Positions 51,763 to 62,727 of a stretch of DNA of 64,000 nt are shown here, piece after piece. Every line of letters starts with the position of its first letter. Positions within the stretch are counted from its first letter, which is position 1. Both the position numbers and the translations under genes were made by a program. Source of the stretch: Candidula unifasciata (lineage: Eukaryota; Mollusca; Gastropoda; Stylommatophora; Geomitridae); the NCBI GenBank assembly GCA_905116865.2, contig CAJHNH020002454.1, positions 27,501 to 91,500 on the forward strand, given 5' to 3'. The notes under the pieces were generated by a model. It was not told the origin of the DNA. It saw only the letters and a program-made list of their open reading frames with translations, and did not search any database.

Positions 51763-53984
51763 AGATCAAGTCACAAAAATCCCCGTTCAACCATAAGGTT
51801 ATGTTAGGACCCCCGGTGGTTGCAAAGTAATTTGCAGTCCAGGCGGGGATATAGAATCACAGGGATAATTTCTGGGCTCTGAAACCCTATGTTTCGCAAT
51901 GAACACAATTTTCTGCCAATCAAAAGAATATTCTTCATTTCTCTCGAAAATCATCTAATAAACTAAGTCGTAAGCCAGCTTTGAAATTAAACTGCAAAGG
52001 GAGAAAAACACTTTCTAAACCCAAAAGTTGATTCTTATCATGCGGCAAAGAAAAAAAAAATGGTCCGTTTTTATCTGCTCTGCATAGAATTCAATGTGTT
52101 CATTCAACTAATGCCCTGAAACATTTGAGCCATTCCAATTCCTCTCTTTCATTATGCTCTTACACAAGCTGCCTAAACAAATTATATGTTCATGGTCATG
52201 TCTACAATAATGTGTATTTTCCTATTCTAACAGTATCTTCTTGGTGGCTATGTGAATTGCAGGAAATGTCTTTCCGATGCAGCCATGGCTCTGTCTCGGC
52301 GTAAAAGAACATATAGGAAATCAGAGATTTTTAACGGCTGAAGCGCAGAAACATCAATATCTGTTAGACACAGCAACGACGCAGACGGGGAGCTGGGTGC
52401 ACTGCACGGTGTATTTTGTTTGAAATCTATCAAAGTTAACGGCGAACCCATGACAGACATTGACCTTAGGGTGTCAACTGTTAAAGGAGTTTAGTTATAC
52501 CACGTCACCGCAGTAACGGAGTAGTTACTTCTGACTGCCTTTTTTTCGTCAAGAAATCTTAAATGTTTGTGGTGTGAGGCAGGGTACAACGAAATCAAGG
52601 CGGTAGAAATACATTCTTTATTTCTTTATGTCTCATGCAACTTATATTAGATTAGCACGCTAGTTACCGTATGAACACACAACAGACATCTGGTTAGATG
52701 TTTAGACATGTAGTAAATACAGCATGTGTTGTGATTTTAAAACTCCCACGCTTGCTTTTCCATCGCGTTACTGCACCCCCCCCCCCCGGTCTTAACTTTC
52801 CTTTTTTTTTTTCTCCTCAGTACCCTAGGTCATCTCCCAACATATTGAAAGAGGTAATGCTGTCCTAAAATCAAGTAAGAAAACCCAGCTTCCGACAGGA
52901 CTAAACCTATGTCGCTGTTAAATAAGTATACTGCCTAGGTAGTAAACTGTGAGGTATTCCATGAGTAGAGAAAAGAAAACTGTCCAATATGCGATTACAG
53001 AAAGCATATGAATGCCTGATGGTTAGAGGATCTCCTTTGCTAAGTGGGTATGCCGTCTGTATCATGCTCTGAGGGGGTATGGGATTCAATTTTGGACTCC
53101 ATCCTTCGACTCGTAAGTGCGAGGGTTTCAATGATCTTAAGAGGGGGTGGGGCGTGGGGAGGGTGTTGATGCTGCAGTCACAGAGTCTATTGTATTGTGC
53201 AGCGCTCTCTGTAGCGACCAGCCGCACTGTGGAGGCAATCATGTCGAAACTCGCACCTTGAAGATATTCTATAAGTAAGTATTGCCTATTATTAACTTCA
53301 ATATCGCCACACAATTATTAAACTTCAAAAACAAAGTAAGTCAGTGAACAATCAGATGGGGGAAATGGGAGGGGGGGGGGGCACTTCAAGAACAAAGTAA
53401 TCAGATGGTATCAGCAAAAGAAAATATAGCAATTTTTTAGCATACCTCATAGAAAAACAGTTTGCCATATTACTATTTTTGCTTCTGTGTTAGACTATCC
53501 AGTGTTCCAAAATAAGTCATTTCCCTTTTGTCTGTAGAAGCTGAACTAATATTCCAGGACAAAGTCCGTCGAATCTCATTGGTGATTCTTTCTGTCCGTT
53601 TCTATGTAACTGTCAAAGGTTAGTGTCCATTTAATGAGATATATGACCAAAGGGTGACTTACAAAACTCGCTGGTGCTGGGAAGGGCGGGGAGGTAGTGG
53701 AAGAGAAATTAATACACAAATTAATGTTTGCAACTAGAAATAAGATACAGAAAACGCAATGTATAAGTTATTAGAACGTCGTGATACGTTTTTCCCTGAA
53801 TGCGTTTTACATAATTTCTACATGTGGTCTCTTCGTAACTATTAACATTAATTTACAATGGACAAAGAAATACTTAAAGTGGTGATCGTATTTGCATTTC
53901 CAGTGAAATCTCTATAAGCTGACTACCCAAGAACTTAACAAACCGGACAACCTGCAGAGGCATACGGATTGAAACATATTTTGC
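51763..53984. other. Unassigned sequence, 2.2 kb
   Basis: Poly-C at 52,775-52,787, G-rich runs at 53,141-53,162 and 53,371-53,382. The 135-residue minus frame at 52,907-53,314 has no recognisable domain. A stretch at 53,020-53,110 has a weak tRNA-like look (GGGATTCAATTTTGG) and may be a decayed SINE head. Confidence 0.35.
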
Positions 53985-54545
53985 TGTAACATACCCCCTT
54001 GAATGCTAAACTTCTTTGAATAACTTATACTGGAAAATACATTTTCCTACGAAGCCACACACAACCACAAAATCAAATCAAATAACATGAAATGATACTA
54101 TACTTCCTTAAATACTAAACTTCCTTAAAAAACTTATATTATAGAATACATTATCATATAAATTTACACACAACCACTAAATATTGAAGTCGTCCCCATG
54201 TGGGATGCAATTTTTCGTTATTTAAAGCCCCACTCTGGCTTTTGCAGGGGGAATCTAAATATAGCCGGGCTCGAAATATGGCCTAACGACTGAACGGGTT
54301 GTCGGGGACCTCTCCACAGATGATCATTCTCTGCATCGTGGCACTTTGTGTCACCGGCTGTTTATCGCGTGTGTGATTTCCTGGTGGGGTGCCACTTACA
54401 AACATATATAATCAACCACAATATCAAATCGAAACATCTGTACTGATACTATACTTCCTTGAATACTAATCGTCCTTGAATAACGTTTATATATTATCCC
54501 ATGAAATCACACACAACCGCAACATCAAATCAAATAATCAACATC
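53985..54545 (+). repeat. Approx. 110-bp tandem repeat interrupted by family C
   Basis: Units share TACTTCCTTGAATACTAAAC, TTCCTTGAATAACTTATA, then ACACACAACCACAA and ATCAAATCAAATAA. Copies start near 53,990, 54,100 and 54,448, with a partial copy at about 54,410. Identity between units is about 75-85% by eye. The array is split by the family C element at 54,186-54,393. Confidence 0.8.
54186..54393 (+). mobile_element. Short repeat family C, copy 2 (inserted in the tandem repeat)
   Basis: GTCGTCCCCATGTGGGATGC, AATTTTTCGTTATTTAAAGC, CCCACTCTGGC, AATATAGCCGGGCTCGAAAT, ATGGCCTAACGACTGAACGG, GGGGACCTCTCCACAGATGA, GTGGCACTTTGTGTCACCGG and CCTGGTGGGGT. It is the best preserved of the three copies. 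Confidence 0.78.
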
Positions 54546-54919
54546 GGTTTTATGATGGCTGAAACATTATTTCTGATAAAGGAGTCAATCTTGGTACGTG
54601 CCTTATACTTATGACAGAAATATGTAAAAGGACTGAGCACAAACCTATCGTGTATAGAAGCCGGGGTGGTAGAACCCAGGGACTTGGAGTGCATAGAGTG
54701 CCCCCCCCCCCCCCCCCCTCTTTTTCACTTTCTGAAAATCTGTAGTAGGGCTGTCCTCATAATGTTTTCTTTGTGTCGACCTCCCTATAATAACATAATA
54801 AGTTTTGTATCCCTTGTGATTCTTCTGAATGTTGTCTAGGTTACGTGTAATTCACGTGGGATGACAGTGATTCCGAATCTTTTAGCCTAATGTCATTATT
54901 CTGTTTCTTCGCCTTCACT
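54546..54919. other. Unassigned sequence with poly-C
   Basis: Poly-C at 54,701-54,718. No other feature recognised. Confidence 0.4.
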
Positions 54920-55190
54920 GACTTCAAACTCCAGCAGTAAGTTCTGGTTGTTCGTCCACTTCTGGAGTTTAGTCGTGTTCCAAATTTGAGTGCGTGTAAT
55001 TTTACAGATCTGTCTTATATGTATGTAGAATATTGGTTCCTTGCCTCTTAGACAGACTCAATCGTTCGTCGAAAGAAACACCCCTAATTAATCGATATTT
55101 ACGACATGCTCTAAAGGGGGTGGGGCCAGTGGGTCTTATCTCCCCCCTTCCCCACAAAAAGATCCTAGAAGCCACATGGGGAGTCGATAA
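54920..55190 (+). mobile_element. SINE family B copy
   Basis: TTCAAACTCCAGCAGTAAGT, TCTGGTTGTTCGTCCACTTC, TGGAGTTTAGTCGTGTTCCA, a decayed TTTTACAGATCTGTCTTATA, GGTTCCTTGCCTCTTAGACA, GACTCAATCGTTCGTCGAAA, CTAATTAATCGATATTTACG, ACATGCT, then CTTCCCCACAAAAAGA and the end GCCACATGGGGAG. Confidence 0.7.
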
Positions 55191-55293
55191 TTCAATCCCT
55201 CTTATTTGAAACTTTAATCTAAAAACGAAACAGCATCACCGCAACCTAGCAGTTCACGCACCTCAAAACTTCCACAAACTATAAGGTGGTTGA

Positions 55294-55295
<2 letters not shown>

Positions 55296-55368
<73 letters not shown>
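55296..55368. repeat. (CT)n microsatellite
   Basis: Perfect CT for about 70 bp. Confidence 0.98.
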
Positions 55369-55370
<2 letters not shown>

Positions 55371-56744
55371 TTACCGCAGACCCTGTTTTTGCCCCACAAT
55401 TCTATTTTTCTATATCTAGAGTCGCTGAGGTAAGTATTAATATTTAATTGTATTCTGCTTCTTTACTGTCATTTCACATGGCTACATCCTGTTGTGTGAA
55501 ATATATACCTATTATTTTTGTTTACACACACAAAAAACAAAAACTTTGTAAAACCTCTTTCTTCTTTAAGAAAACACACACTATATACTCCTGATATTGC
55601 TTGCTTTAACGAAAACATCTTAACTTTGTTGTTATACTGCTTAAAGTTTTACAATATCATAATCCAGTAGTAGTAGGGTTAAATTTTCCCGGTGAACGTT
55701 TATTTTCAAAAAAATGGCGGGGTTTTCGGAAAGAGGTACAAGAGTCGCACCGAGGAAGAAACTGGGGCTTCACAACGTCATATCATATTCCCAAAGACAG
55801 TTGTGGGTACTCTGTGGCCAACCTTCAGTGTGCAGATGGCATACAGTTTTAATTTTAACATCTAACTTGGTGTCAATGTGTTTCTTGTTAACTACACGTA
55901 TTAAATTACACTGGTTTTTGGGTGGTATCGATAATTTCAGATGCTGTTGGATTTCGCATACTTTTAAATCTGTTTATTTAGCTGAATATTTGTAATAAAA
56001 CGACACTAGAGCCCGAAAAAAAAATTTGAATACTAAAATTAGCTGAACAGCAGTTGTGAGACTAGACAGTTTTCTTCCGTGTTCACTCGTTCACTCTTAA
56101 CATTAAGGTTTGCCTTTGGTTTACAGTTAGGCTGTGATGTCTGCACCATCTGATTTTAACAAAGCCTTAATTACCTGCCTTTTACATGTCTGTTACGGGC
56201 CAGTGGATCTTATTTTTCACTTACAAATGGGGCTACGAAGGGGCTATGGAACCACAATAGGAAGCCTTATAGATAATTTCAACTCTCATAAACAGCAAGC
56301 TGTACAAATATCTGTTCAGGTAATGCATAAAATAACTATGATGACATTTTCCAGTAAAGCACAACTAACTCGGTCAATGTAATTCACCCTACAGGGCCAG
56401 AGACTGACAGCATCGGTTTTAAACATGGCTCTGTGGTAAGTCATAGCGAGTAAAGCATTCACATCAAAGGGAGATAACCAAACAAAATAGAATTAATTTC
56501 CGAGTTCTACGCTCATGCTTTTTTTTTACGGGGAAACCACAGAAACTCAACGCAGTGGCTACAGACGCCGCTGTCTGTCTGAAAGACTTGGGTTCATAAC
56601 CATACCGATATCATTTTCATCACTGACCAAGGTCCAAGGCTCCTAAGCTAATTCAGCCACTAATAAGTACCGAATACGTTACAGAACTAAGCAGTTTCGC
56701 CGGTCGGTGTGATGTTTACACAGTTTACCTAAATATTAAACGAA
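55369..56744. other. Unassigned sequence with weak SINE fragments
   Basis: TTTACAGTTAGGCTGTGATG at 56,120 resembles the SINE tail seen near 11.4 kb. 56,555-56,720 has a possible family A layout (GACTTGGGTTCATAACC at the B-box position and CGGTCGGTGTGATGTTTACA near the end). The frames at 55,714-55,995 and 56,134-56,382 have no motif. Confidence 0.35.
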
Positions 56745-56945
56745 AACCGTCCCAATGTGGGACGCAATTTTGTTTTTAAAATTTATTTAAAAACCCCACC
56801 CCGGCTGTCGACAAGGACCCTTAATATAGCATAAGGGTTGAACGGGGTTTCTTGGACCTGCACCCGGCTGACTCTCATCCAAATAATAGCACTTTGTGTC
56901 CCCGGGTGTTTATGGAACGCTGTGCGGTGCTGGTGGGATTGAACA
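56745..56945 (+). mobile_element. Short repeat family C, copy 3
   Basis: CCGTCCCAATGTGGGACGCA, AATTTTGTTTTTAAAA, AACCCCACCCCGGCTGTCGA, TTAATATAGC, GGTTGAACGGGGTTTCTTGG, ACC, then AGCACTTTGTGTCCCCGGGT, GTTTATGG and GTGCTGGTGGGAT. More diverged than copy 2. Confidence 0.72.
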
Positions 56946-57357
56946 TCAGTCGTTTCATAGGTTGTGGAGTGCAGACTAACCTTTTAAAAACGCCAGTCAC
57001 CCGGTGACTCCAAGTGCCATATTTCAGATGCAAATGCATCAGTAACAAATCCCAGATACCCCGTTTTAAAAACATGAAAGATTTATATCGGGATACGTTA
57101 CGTATACAACAATTATTATTAAGGTGGGGGTGAAAAGATCAGAAATTAAGTTCTTTGATAATATCTTGCTCGGTTACCATAATAGCTTCTCAAGTGTTTC
57201 CTGCTTCTGCATCTGGTCTCGTGTTTACACTGCGGTTATAGCTATGCACATACGTCATTTTTAAAATGGAGTTTTCACACAAGAATTGAAGAAACACGCC
57301 CGTCCATTAACCCTCTTTAGTAAGCACTTTTCCATATTGGTCACGCATGACATGGTT
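56946..57357. other. Unassigned sequence
   Basis: No clear feature. It may contain another eroded unit of the 173-bp repeat that follows. Confidence 0.35.
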
Positions 57358-57800
57358 TATGCTATAGCCCGTTTAGAAACAGGCTTTAAACTTCATTTAT
57401 ATATTATCTCCAGAACCTGTGCGTAGATAACTGTCAAATTTTGCATATGACATATTTCCACTGTCCCTGTCATGTTATATCAACACTTGTACAGTTGTTC
57501 CCTGGTGTTTCCCTTGGTGTTTGTTTCTTTAGGTGCCATAGTGCGTTTAAAAAAAACTTATTTCAAACTTCATTCACTACCTCCAGAACATGGGCGTGGA
57601 TTTCAGTGTAATTTTACCTCTGTTCTTTTATCCCAATACCAATGTGATGTTACATCAATACTTATGCAGGTATGATACTTCTCTTAAAGCTGGTTGTTTC
57701 TTCAGGTGCTACAGCCCGTAAAGAAATGTGCTTTGGAACTTTATTTATCAGCTTCAGAACATGGCGTGGACTAGTGTAACTTTTCATATCTATACTATAA
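57358..57800 (+). repeat. 173-bp tandem repeat, about 2.5 units
   Basis: Anchors GCTATAGCCCGTTTAGAAAC (57,361), GCCATAGTGCGTTTAAAAAA (57,534) and GCTACAGCCCGTAAAGAAAT (57,707) are 173 bp apart. Units also share CTTCATTNANTA..CTCCAGAAC and TGATGTTACATCAATACTT-like segments. Each anchor after the first is preceded by TTTCTTTAGGT or TTTCTTCAGGT, which looks like a splice acceptor. No frame stays open through a unit. Confidence 0.8.
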
Positions 57801-58479
57801 GTTACAAACCATTTCTATATTTCGTGTGTTCATTATAAATGAAGTGTTAACTCCTCCCAGACTGTGAGCAATACACTGGTTAAAATTTCAGCAGTTGTTA
57901 TGGCTACGCTGTTTAATTTAACAATTACATTGGTGATCAGGTTACTGTGTACTTATTTTATTTACTGCGACAATCAGTAGAAATAAAATTTCACTAGAGG
58001 TAAATCCTTCTAAATATATTTTTTTTTTTAATTTTACATCCCTAAACTAAAAATATAAAATAAAAAAACCCTAAATTTCGTTATCTCCCGTAAAACGCAG
58101 ACTGTAAGATAGGGGCATTAGTTGAGGTTGTTGCTTTATTGGTCAGACTGGGGGAACTTCCAAAATGCGAATTTTAACACTGAGTTACTCCTCTAGTCAT
58201 AACACCCCTCACTCCAAAGGGGCGGTAACACTAACGATGTAAAGAGCTGGTCTAGAACACTCCTATCACTTAACCTCTGGCCATCACTCAGGGGACAGCT
58301 CTCACACACTGCAAAAATGTATTTGCTACAGAAACTTCAAAGAATCACCCCAGACATGCACTGGAATGGGTTAAGGAAACCAGGGCGTCCAAAAGAAACT
58401 TCAAGACGAAGAGCTCATGCTGTGCTCGCTCCTCCGAGTGATTTCTACTACAGATCAAATCTGTCACTTCCCGGGCGGG
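57801..58479. other. Unassigned sequence
   Basis: T-run at 58,018-58,030. A decayed continuation of the tandem repeat is possible but not visible. Confidence 0.35.
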
Positions 58480-58690
58480 AAAATTAAATCTAGTGTGACT
58501 TTATATTTGCAATACCAATGGGATGTTATACAAACACATGTGCAGTGCAGTTGTTCTCTTAAAGTCGTGTGTTTTTACAGGTGCCATAGCCCGTACAGAA
58601 ACTTGTCTTTAAACTGTTTGTATCGCAAATTCCCTTGCATTTCCAATGCCACTGTGATGTTAAATAAACACTTTTCAAAAGTGCGCCAAA
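58480..58690 (+). repeat. Isolated unit of the 173-bp repeat
   Basis: CAATACCAATGGGATGTTAT, ACACATGTGCAG, TTGTTCTCTTAAAG, TTTTTACAGGTGCCATAGCC, CGTACAGAAACTTGTCTTTA and a second partial TTTCCAATGCCACTGTGATG align with the units at 57.36-57.80 kb. The anchor GCCATAGCCC is at 58,583, 876 bp from the third anchor, close to five unit lengths. Confidence 0.7.
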
Positions 58691-59342
58691 TGAGAAGACA
58701 GTTTGAAAAACAAAGACATTACACACAAAATTTAACTTCGCAAAATGCACTTCATCGTATTACTTTCCCATAAAAAAATTATTTAATCTCCTTCCCAGTC
58801 CAATTACCTCAGCCATGTAGAGTTCTCTTTTTTTTTTTTAGGTAGCTGTTACACATTTCATATGATTTCAAATGTATTAATTTATTATTAACTACATTAT
58901 TATTACTGTTACACACTGAAAGTTTAGGCACCTCTACTCTGAGAAACCCGGTGCTCTAGCGACACGGCCAGCCACAACAGATAACACTGTTTGTGTGTGT
59001 GTGTGTGCGCGCACGCGCGTGCATGTGTGTGTGTGTGCGTGTGCGTGCGTGCGTGCTGGTTAGCAATGTTAGTTGTGATCCGCTGAGCATTACCAGCCAT
59101 TATATAACTAATGTTTGTGTCCAGTGTTGGTAAAGATATGTGCCCGAACCAAACCGGCACAATGGATGCTGGATATTTCAAGAATATTCTGATAGTTTTT
59201 CTTAGCACAAAATAGCCGTCGGAAGGGGAACTGGTGCAACAAAGTGGTAGGAGAAATGTGATTATAAAGTGATAAGTGACCATGTACTGAGCACTTGTGA
59301 GATCCTGTGAAATCGTTTCGGTGAGTGTTAAATATAAACTAT
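58691..59342. other. Unassigned sequence with TG/CG repeats
   Basis: T-run at 58,829-58,840. TG/CG-rich dinucleotide repeat at 58,990-59,058. Nothing else recognised. Confidence 0.45.
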
Positions 59343-59515
59343 GCTTAAATGCGTGCCTGTGGATCCAGAGGTCTTAAGTCTAAATGCAGATCTGACGAAT
59401 TTTTAATTGGAAAAAATAATTTTGGTTCCAAGGTCAACGCACACTAAAATGGATATCAGGAAACTGCAGGGAAAGTAAAGGCGGCAGGTGTGATGTTTAA
59501 CTACATCACTACATC
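59343..59515 (+). mobile_element. SINE family A copy, diverged
   Basis: TGCGTGCCTGTGGATCCAGA, GGTCTTAAGTCTAAATGCAG at the B-box position, CAAGGTCAACGCACACTAAA, ATGGATATCAGGAAAC, GGGAAAGTAAAGGCGGCAGG, TGTGATG, CTACATCACTACATC. Confidence 0.6.
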
Positions 59516-59690
59516 AACGCATAACATGTACAGAATGAATGTCAATTCACAATGCACGACGTGCAGAATAAATATTAATTCACGACATGTGCAGAATGAA
59601 TGTCAATGCACAATGCATGATATGTGCAGAATTAATGTCAATGCATGCATAACATGTACATAATAAATGCCAACGCTCGACATCCTTTTG
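59516..59690 (+). repeat. Approx. 36-bp minisatellite, five units
   Basis: Units of the form ACATGTGCAGAATGAATGTC followed by AATGCACAATGCATG, degenerate between copies. GCATGC and ACATGT palindromes recur. Confidence 0.85.
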
Positions 59691-60744
59691 CACTTGCTCT
59701 TTTTTCCCAAACAGTAGGTGTCGTCTTTGATACTGCATATAACAAATGTATATCCTGTTTCAACGAGGAACAGACTGGAATGCAGCCAGTTTAAACGAAC
59801 GCAAAGAGTCAACATGAACAGAAAGAAAACCGTATCAAATATCCAAAAAGGATCTCAGAAGCAACACCTGACAATGGAATCTTCATCGCCGCTCATTTTC
59901 AGAGAAGAACTGCACAAGTCAAAAAAACGATATGCATACGGCTTTCTGCTTCTGTAAAAATCTTTCTATTTTAGAACAACCATAATTACTCAAAAAGCTA
60001 TCTTTGTTTATTCAGGTGCCAAAAACCAGAGAACTGCACACACACACACATACACACACACACATGCGCGCGCGCACACACATGCCTGCCTGCCCGCCCA
60101 CATATATACATATGATAGACAACAACAAAGAAATATGTTGGCAGTTATGTCCACTCCTCGACTCCCTCATCGTATATACTTATTAATAACCGACAGTCAC
60201 TACCTACATAATACATACATAATATTTGCTTTTCCATCACGGTTTCTTATTTCAAAGTGCAAAAGTACAAATGCAGGGTCGCAATAACCATTAAATATAC
60301 TAAGCACGTACAAGCATCACAAAGGAAGGGCAATAAATAAATTTTCAATAATCTTGAAGCTGATTGCATATTTTCTATGTTGAAGTATATTTAAAACACC
60401 CACCAGAACAACTATGCCATAAGGCAGACTAGCACATCCTAATTATAACAGATACATACGCTGCGCTTATGGGGGAATACGCCTTATCTCTGTGAAGTAT
60501 AGAAGCAGATGTGTTTTGAAGATTCAATTTTAGGCTCTGATCAAAGACTCTTGAGGTTTTTTTTTTTTTTTTAGAGGAGGAAAATGTGTCAAATTTAAAT
60601 AAACTGGAATTATTTAAAAACAAAAAATACATATTACAGCAAGTTTTGTTTCATTTAGCTAAATAAAACTATTTTATGGTTTATTATTATTGATTTTTAG
60701 AATCATACATGTGTGGGGAAAACTAGTGCCGTCTTAACACGTGG
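59691..60744. other. Unassigned sequence with (CA)n
   Basis: CA repeats at 60,038-60,065 with a CGCGCG end to 60,080; T-run at 60,558-60,572. No gene or family recognised. Confidence 0.4.
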
Positions 60745-60970
60745 GACGCCCGGCTCTCTAGCGGAATTGGCTAAACCGGATTTCGCGGAGACCGGGTGAC
60801 GTACTCCTTGTGGTCCGGGTTCAATCCCGGGGGTAGGCAGGAAAGCCACATTTTCTCCCAGATTTACGGTATTTACAATGGAATCAAGGCCGAAAGGTTG
60901 CGATATCCATAATACCGAGCCTAAGGGTTAACAACTCAAGGCTTCTGGATACTAAAACAACAAACAACAC
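60745..60970 (+). mobile_element. tRNA-headed SINE family E, copy 1
   Basis: Pol III promoter elements: A box TAGCGGAATTGG (60,759-60,770) and B box GGTTCAATCC (60,818-60,827), with a tRNA-like arrangement between. The body runs AAGCCACATTTTCTCCCAGA, TTTACGGTATTTACAATGGA, ATCAAGGCCGAAAGGTTGCG, ATATCCATAATACCGAGCCT and AAGGGTTAACAACTCAAGGC. Homologous in reverse to 63,790-64,000. The boxes match consensus well, so this copy could be transcribed (inference). Confidence 0.75.
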
Positions 60971-61000
60971 GTAGGACCGCTGGGCACTTGTCGCTGGCAC

Positions 61001-61015
61001 GGGGGGGGGGGGGGG
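61001..61015. repeat. Poly-G tract
   Basis: Fifteen G directly downstream of SINE E copy 1. Confidence 0.85.
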
Positions 61016-61359
61016 CGGCACATGAGCACAGGTGTCCCATGCTAATATTGTGTGTGTGTCAAGTGGCCATTTATATTTCATTCTTACGAGTGGTCGTCAT
61101 AGAAACCCCAGAACACTCGTTTTTCCCTAGGGGTCGATCATACATTTGAGACGTGTTCTGGGAGAGGGAGAGGCGACAGTAACCAACATTTTTCAATCTC
61201 AGGGCAACAAAGGGTCCTAATCCGGCCGTATACGCATGTAGTGTTAATTAGTAGGGGTGAATAATAAAGCAGCTGCCAACAACATAAGGCATTTTCATTA
61301 GCACAAGTAAAAAATAACCAATCTAGGTAGAAACTTTGACTGGTGCCTGTCTGTATGAA

Positions 61360-61500
61360 ATAGTTAATCATTCATGACAAGTATATTCGTACACCAGCTG
61401 CTACACATGACAAACAGTCAGACTTGATTGGTACACGTGACTAAAAGTCAGTCATTCGGGATGTAATAACTGATGCACATGATTAATAGTAAGTCATTCA
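61360..61500 (+). repeat. Approx. 37-bp minisatellite, left half
   Basis: Degenerate units such as GATTGGTACACGTGACTAAA followed by AGTCAGTCATTC. Three to four units. The array resumes at 61,778 after a LINE insertion. Confidence 0.7.
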
Positions 61501-61764
61501 TCAATCATCAATTCTCTTTATGCCTAGTGGCACATCAGGCTTCAGAGAGGACTTTCCATGCTTTCCTGTCCTGTGCAATCTTCAGTGCAGTTTTCCATGT
61601 CAGAGATGCCGCATTCAGGTCACTTTCCATCGTTCGTCTCCATGTTGTTTTTGGGCGCCCCGTCTTTCTCTTTCCCTCTGGTGTCCATGTGAGAGCTGTT
61701 TTGGCAGGTATATCAGGATTCATTCTCATAATGTGGCCAAGCCATTTCCATCTTCTCTTGGTTA
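61501..61764 (-). pseudogene. 5'-truncated LINE 3' end inserted in a minisatellite
   Basis: The minus frame reads KRRWKWLGHIMRMNPDIP, KTALTWTPEGKRKTGRPKTT and WRRTMESDLNAASLTW, the typical C-terminal block of a widespread animal LINE polyprotein (RRWKWLGHVLRM...TALTWTPEGKRKRGRPKTTWRRT). It is open to the stop at 61,535. The 3' tail is a TGATGATTGATG-type repeat, unlike the GAA tail of the LINE at 3.8 kb, so this is a different subfamily. Flanking 13-mers AGTAAGTCATTCA (61,488-61,500) and AGTAAGCCATTCA (61,765-61,777) differ by one base and look like the target duplication. Retained frame suggests relatively recent insertion. Confidence 0.8.
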
Positions 61765-61777
61765 AGTAAGCCATTCA

Positions 61778-61880
61778 CGACAGATTTATTGGTAGACATG
61801 ACTGATGTTCAGTCGCTTATGGCATGTCGACTGGACATATGGCTAACAGCCAATTACAGATGACATGACTGGTACAGATA
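61778..61880 (+). repeat. Approx. 37-bp minisatellite, right half
   Basis: Continues the unit pattern (TTATTGGTAGACATGACTGA, TGTTCAGTCGCTTATGGCAT, GACATGACTGGTACAGA) to the right of the LINE. Confidence 0.6.
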
Positions 61881-62442
61881 AAATGCATCAGATCACAAAC
61901 GATGTAATGCGTGGGACACAAATTGACATACACATAGCCACACATACAGGCGAATACAGTATCATATGGAAATACTCACCACTTGACGAGACAAGGAATG
62001 AAGCTCGGGAGGTGAGGATACCACAGATGACCGGCTTCCCTGTTTATGGATTGAAATCCGTGAGGCTGCCATCCCAGCGACTGCAGTACACCATATCTGA
62101 ATAAGATACAGAGAAATATACTCAGTTAGATGTTGGTTAGATGCCGTAATGACGCAGCTAAAAGAACTTTGCTTGGCAAACAATCTTTATGATTTAGACA
62201 AATGTAGCGTCAGTGGATAGGTTTTAACACACAATGGTGTTAAGAGGGAGAGTTCTGAGAATATTGTGACAAGTCATATCCGTGTTGTTGATTCGAAACT
62301 TGGGCGCGACTCATCTTATTACATTCTTGAACCGAATCACAGCAGTACATATGCAAATAATAGTACAAACAAAAGTAAAGTAAAAGTAACAGGCCATTTT
62401 TACCTCCAAAGTGTATCAGGCATATAAAGCTTGTTGTTGTTG
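61881..62442. other. Unassigned sequence
   Basis: No feature recognised. Confidence 0.4.
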
Positions 62443-62725
62443 TTTGTGTTCCTGGTTGGAAACCCCGGGGGAAAGACCTGGTTTTTTCGTCCATTTCTTG
62501 AGTTTGGCTTTGTTACATTTTTCGTGGGCATCCGTTTTACAGATCTTCCTTATTTGTATGCAGACTGCTGGTTCCCTGCCTCTCAGGCAGATGCACTCCG
62601 ACTTTAAAGGAACCCTCCGATTAGTCGACTTTTACGACATGCTTGTTGAGTAGGCAGTGGCTCTATTCTTGTTTTCCCCACAATGGGACCCGGAACCCAC
62701 ACAGGGAAGACATGAGATGCTAAAG
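62443..62725 (+). mobile_element. SINE family B copy, full length (reference copy)
   Basis: Starts after GTT repeats (62,431-62,442) where other copies have TTC repeats. Landmarks: GGTTGGAAACCCCGGGGGAA, TTCGTCCATTTCTTGAGTTT, GGGCATCCGTTTTACAGATC, TTCCTTATTTGTATGCAGAC, TGCTGGTTCCCTGCCTCTCA, GGCAGATGCACTCCGACTTT, GATTAGTCGACTTTTACGAC, ATGCTTGTTGAGTAGGCAGT, GGCTCTATTCTTGTTTTCCC and ACCCGGAACCCACACAGGGA. No tRNA-like promoter is seen; the family's GAA/TTC end resembles the LINE 3' tail. Confidence 0.78.
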
Positions 62726-62727
62726 AC

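Noticed and set aside
52907..53314. 135-residue minus-strand frame
   Set aside because: No recognisable motif; overlaps a possible tRNA-like SINE head; chance frame more likely.
60745..60840. Functional tRNA gene at the SINE E head
   Set aside because: Good A and B boxes but no matching acceptor stem, and the same head plus body recurs at 63.8-64.0 kb.
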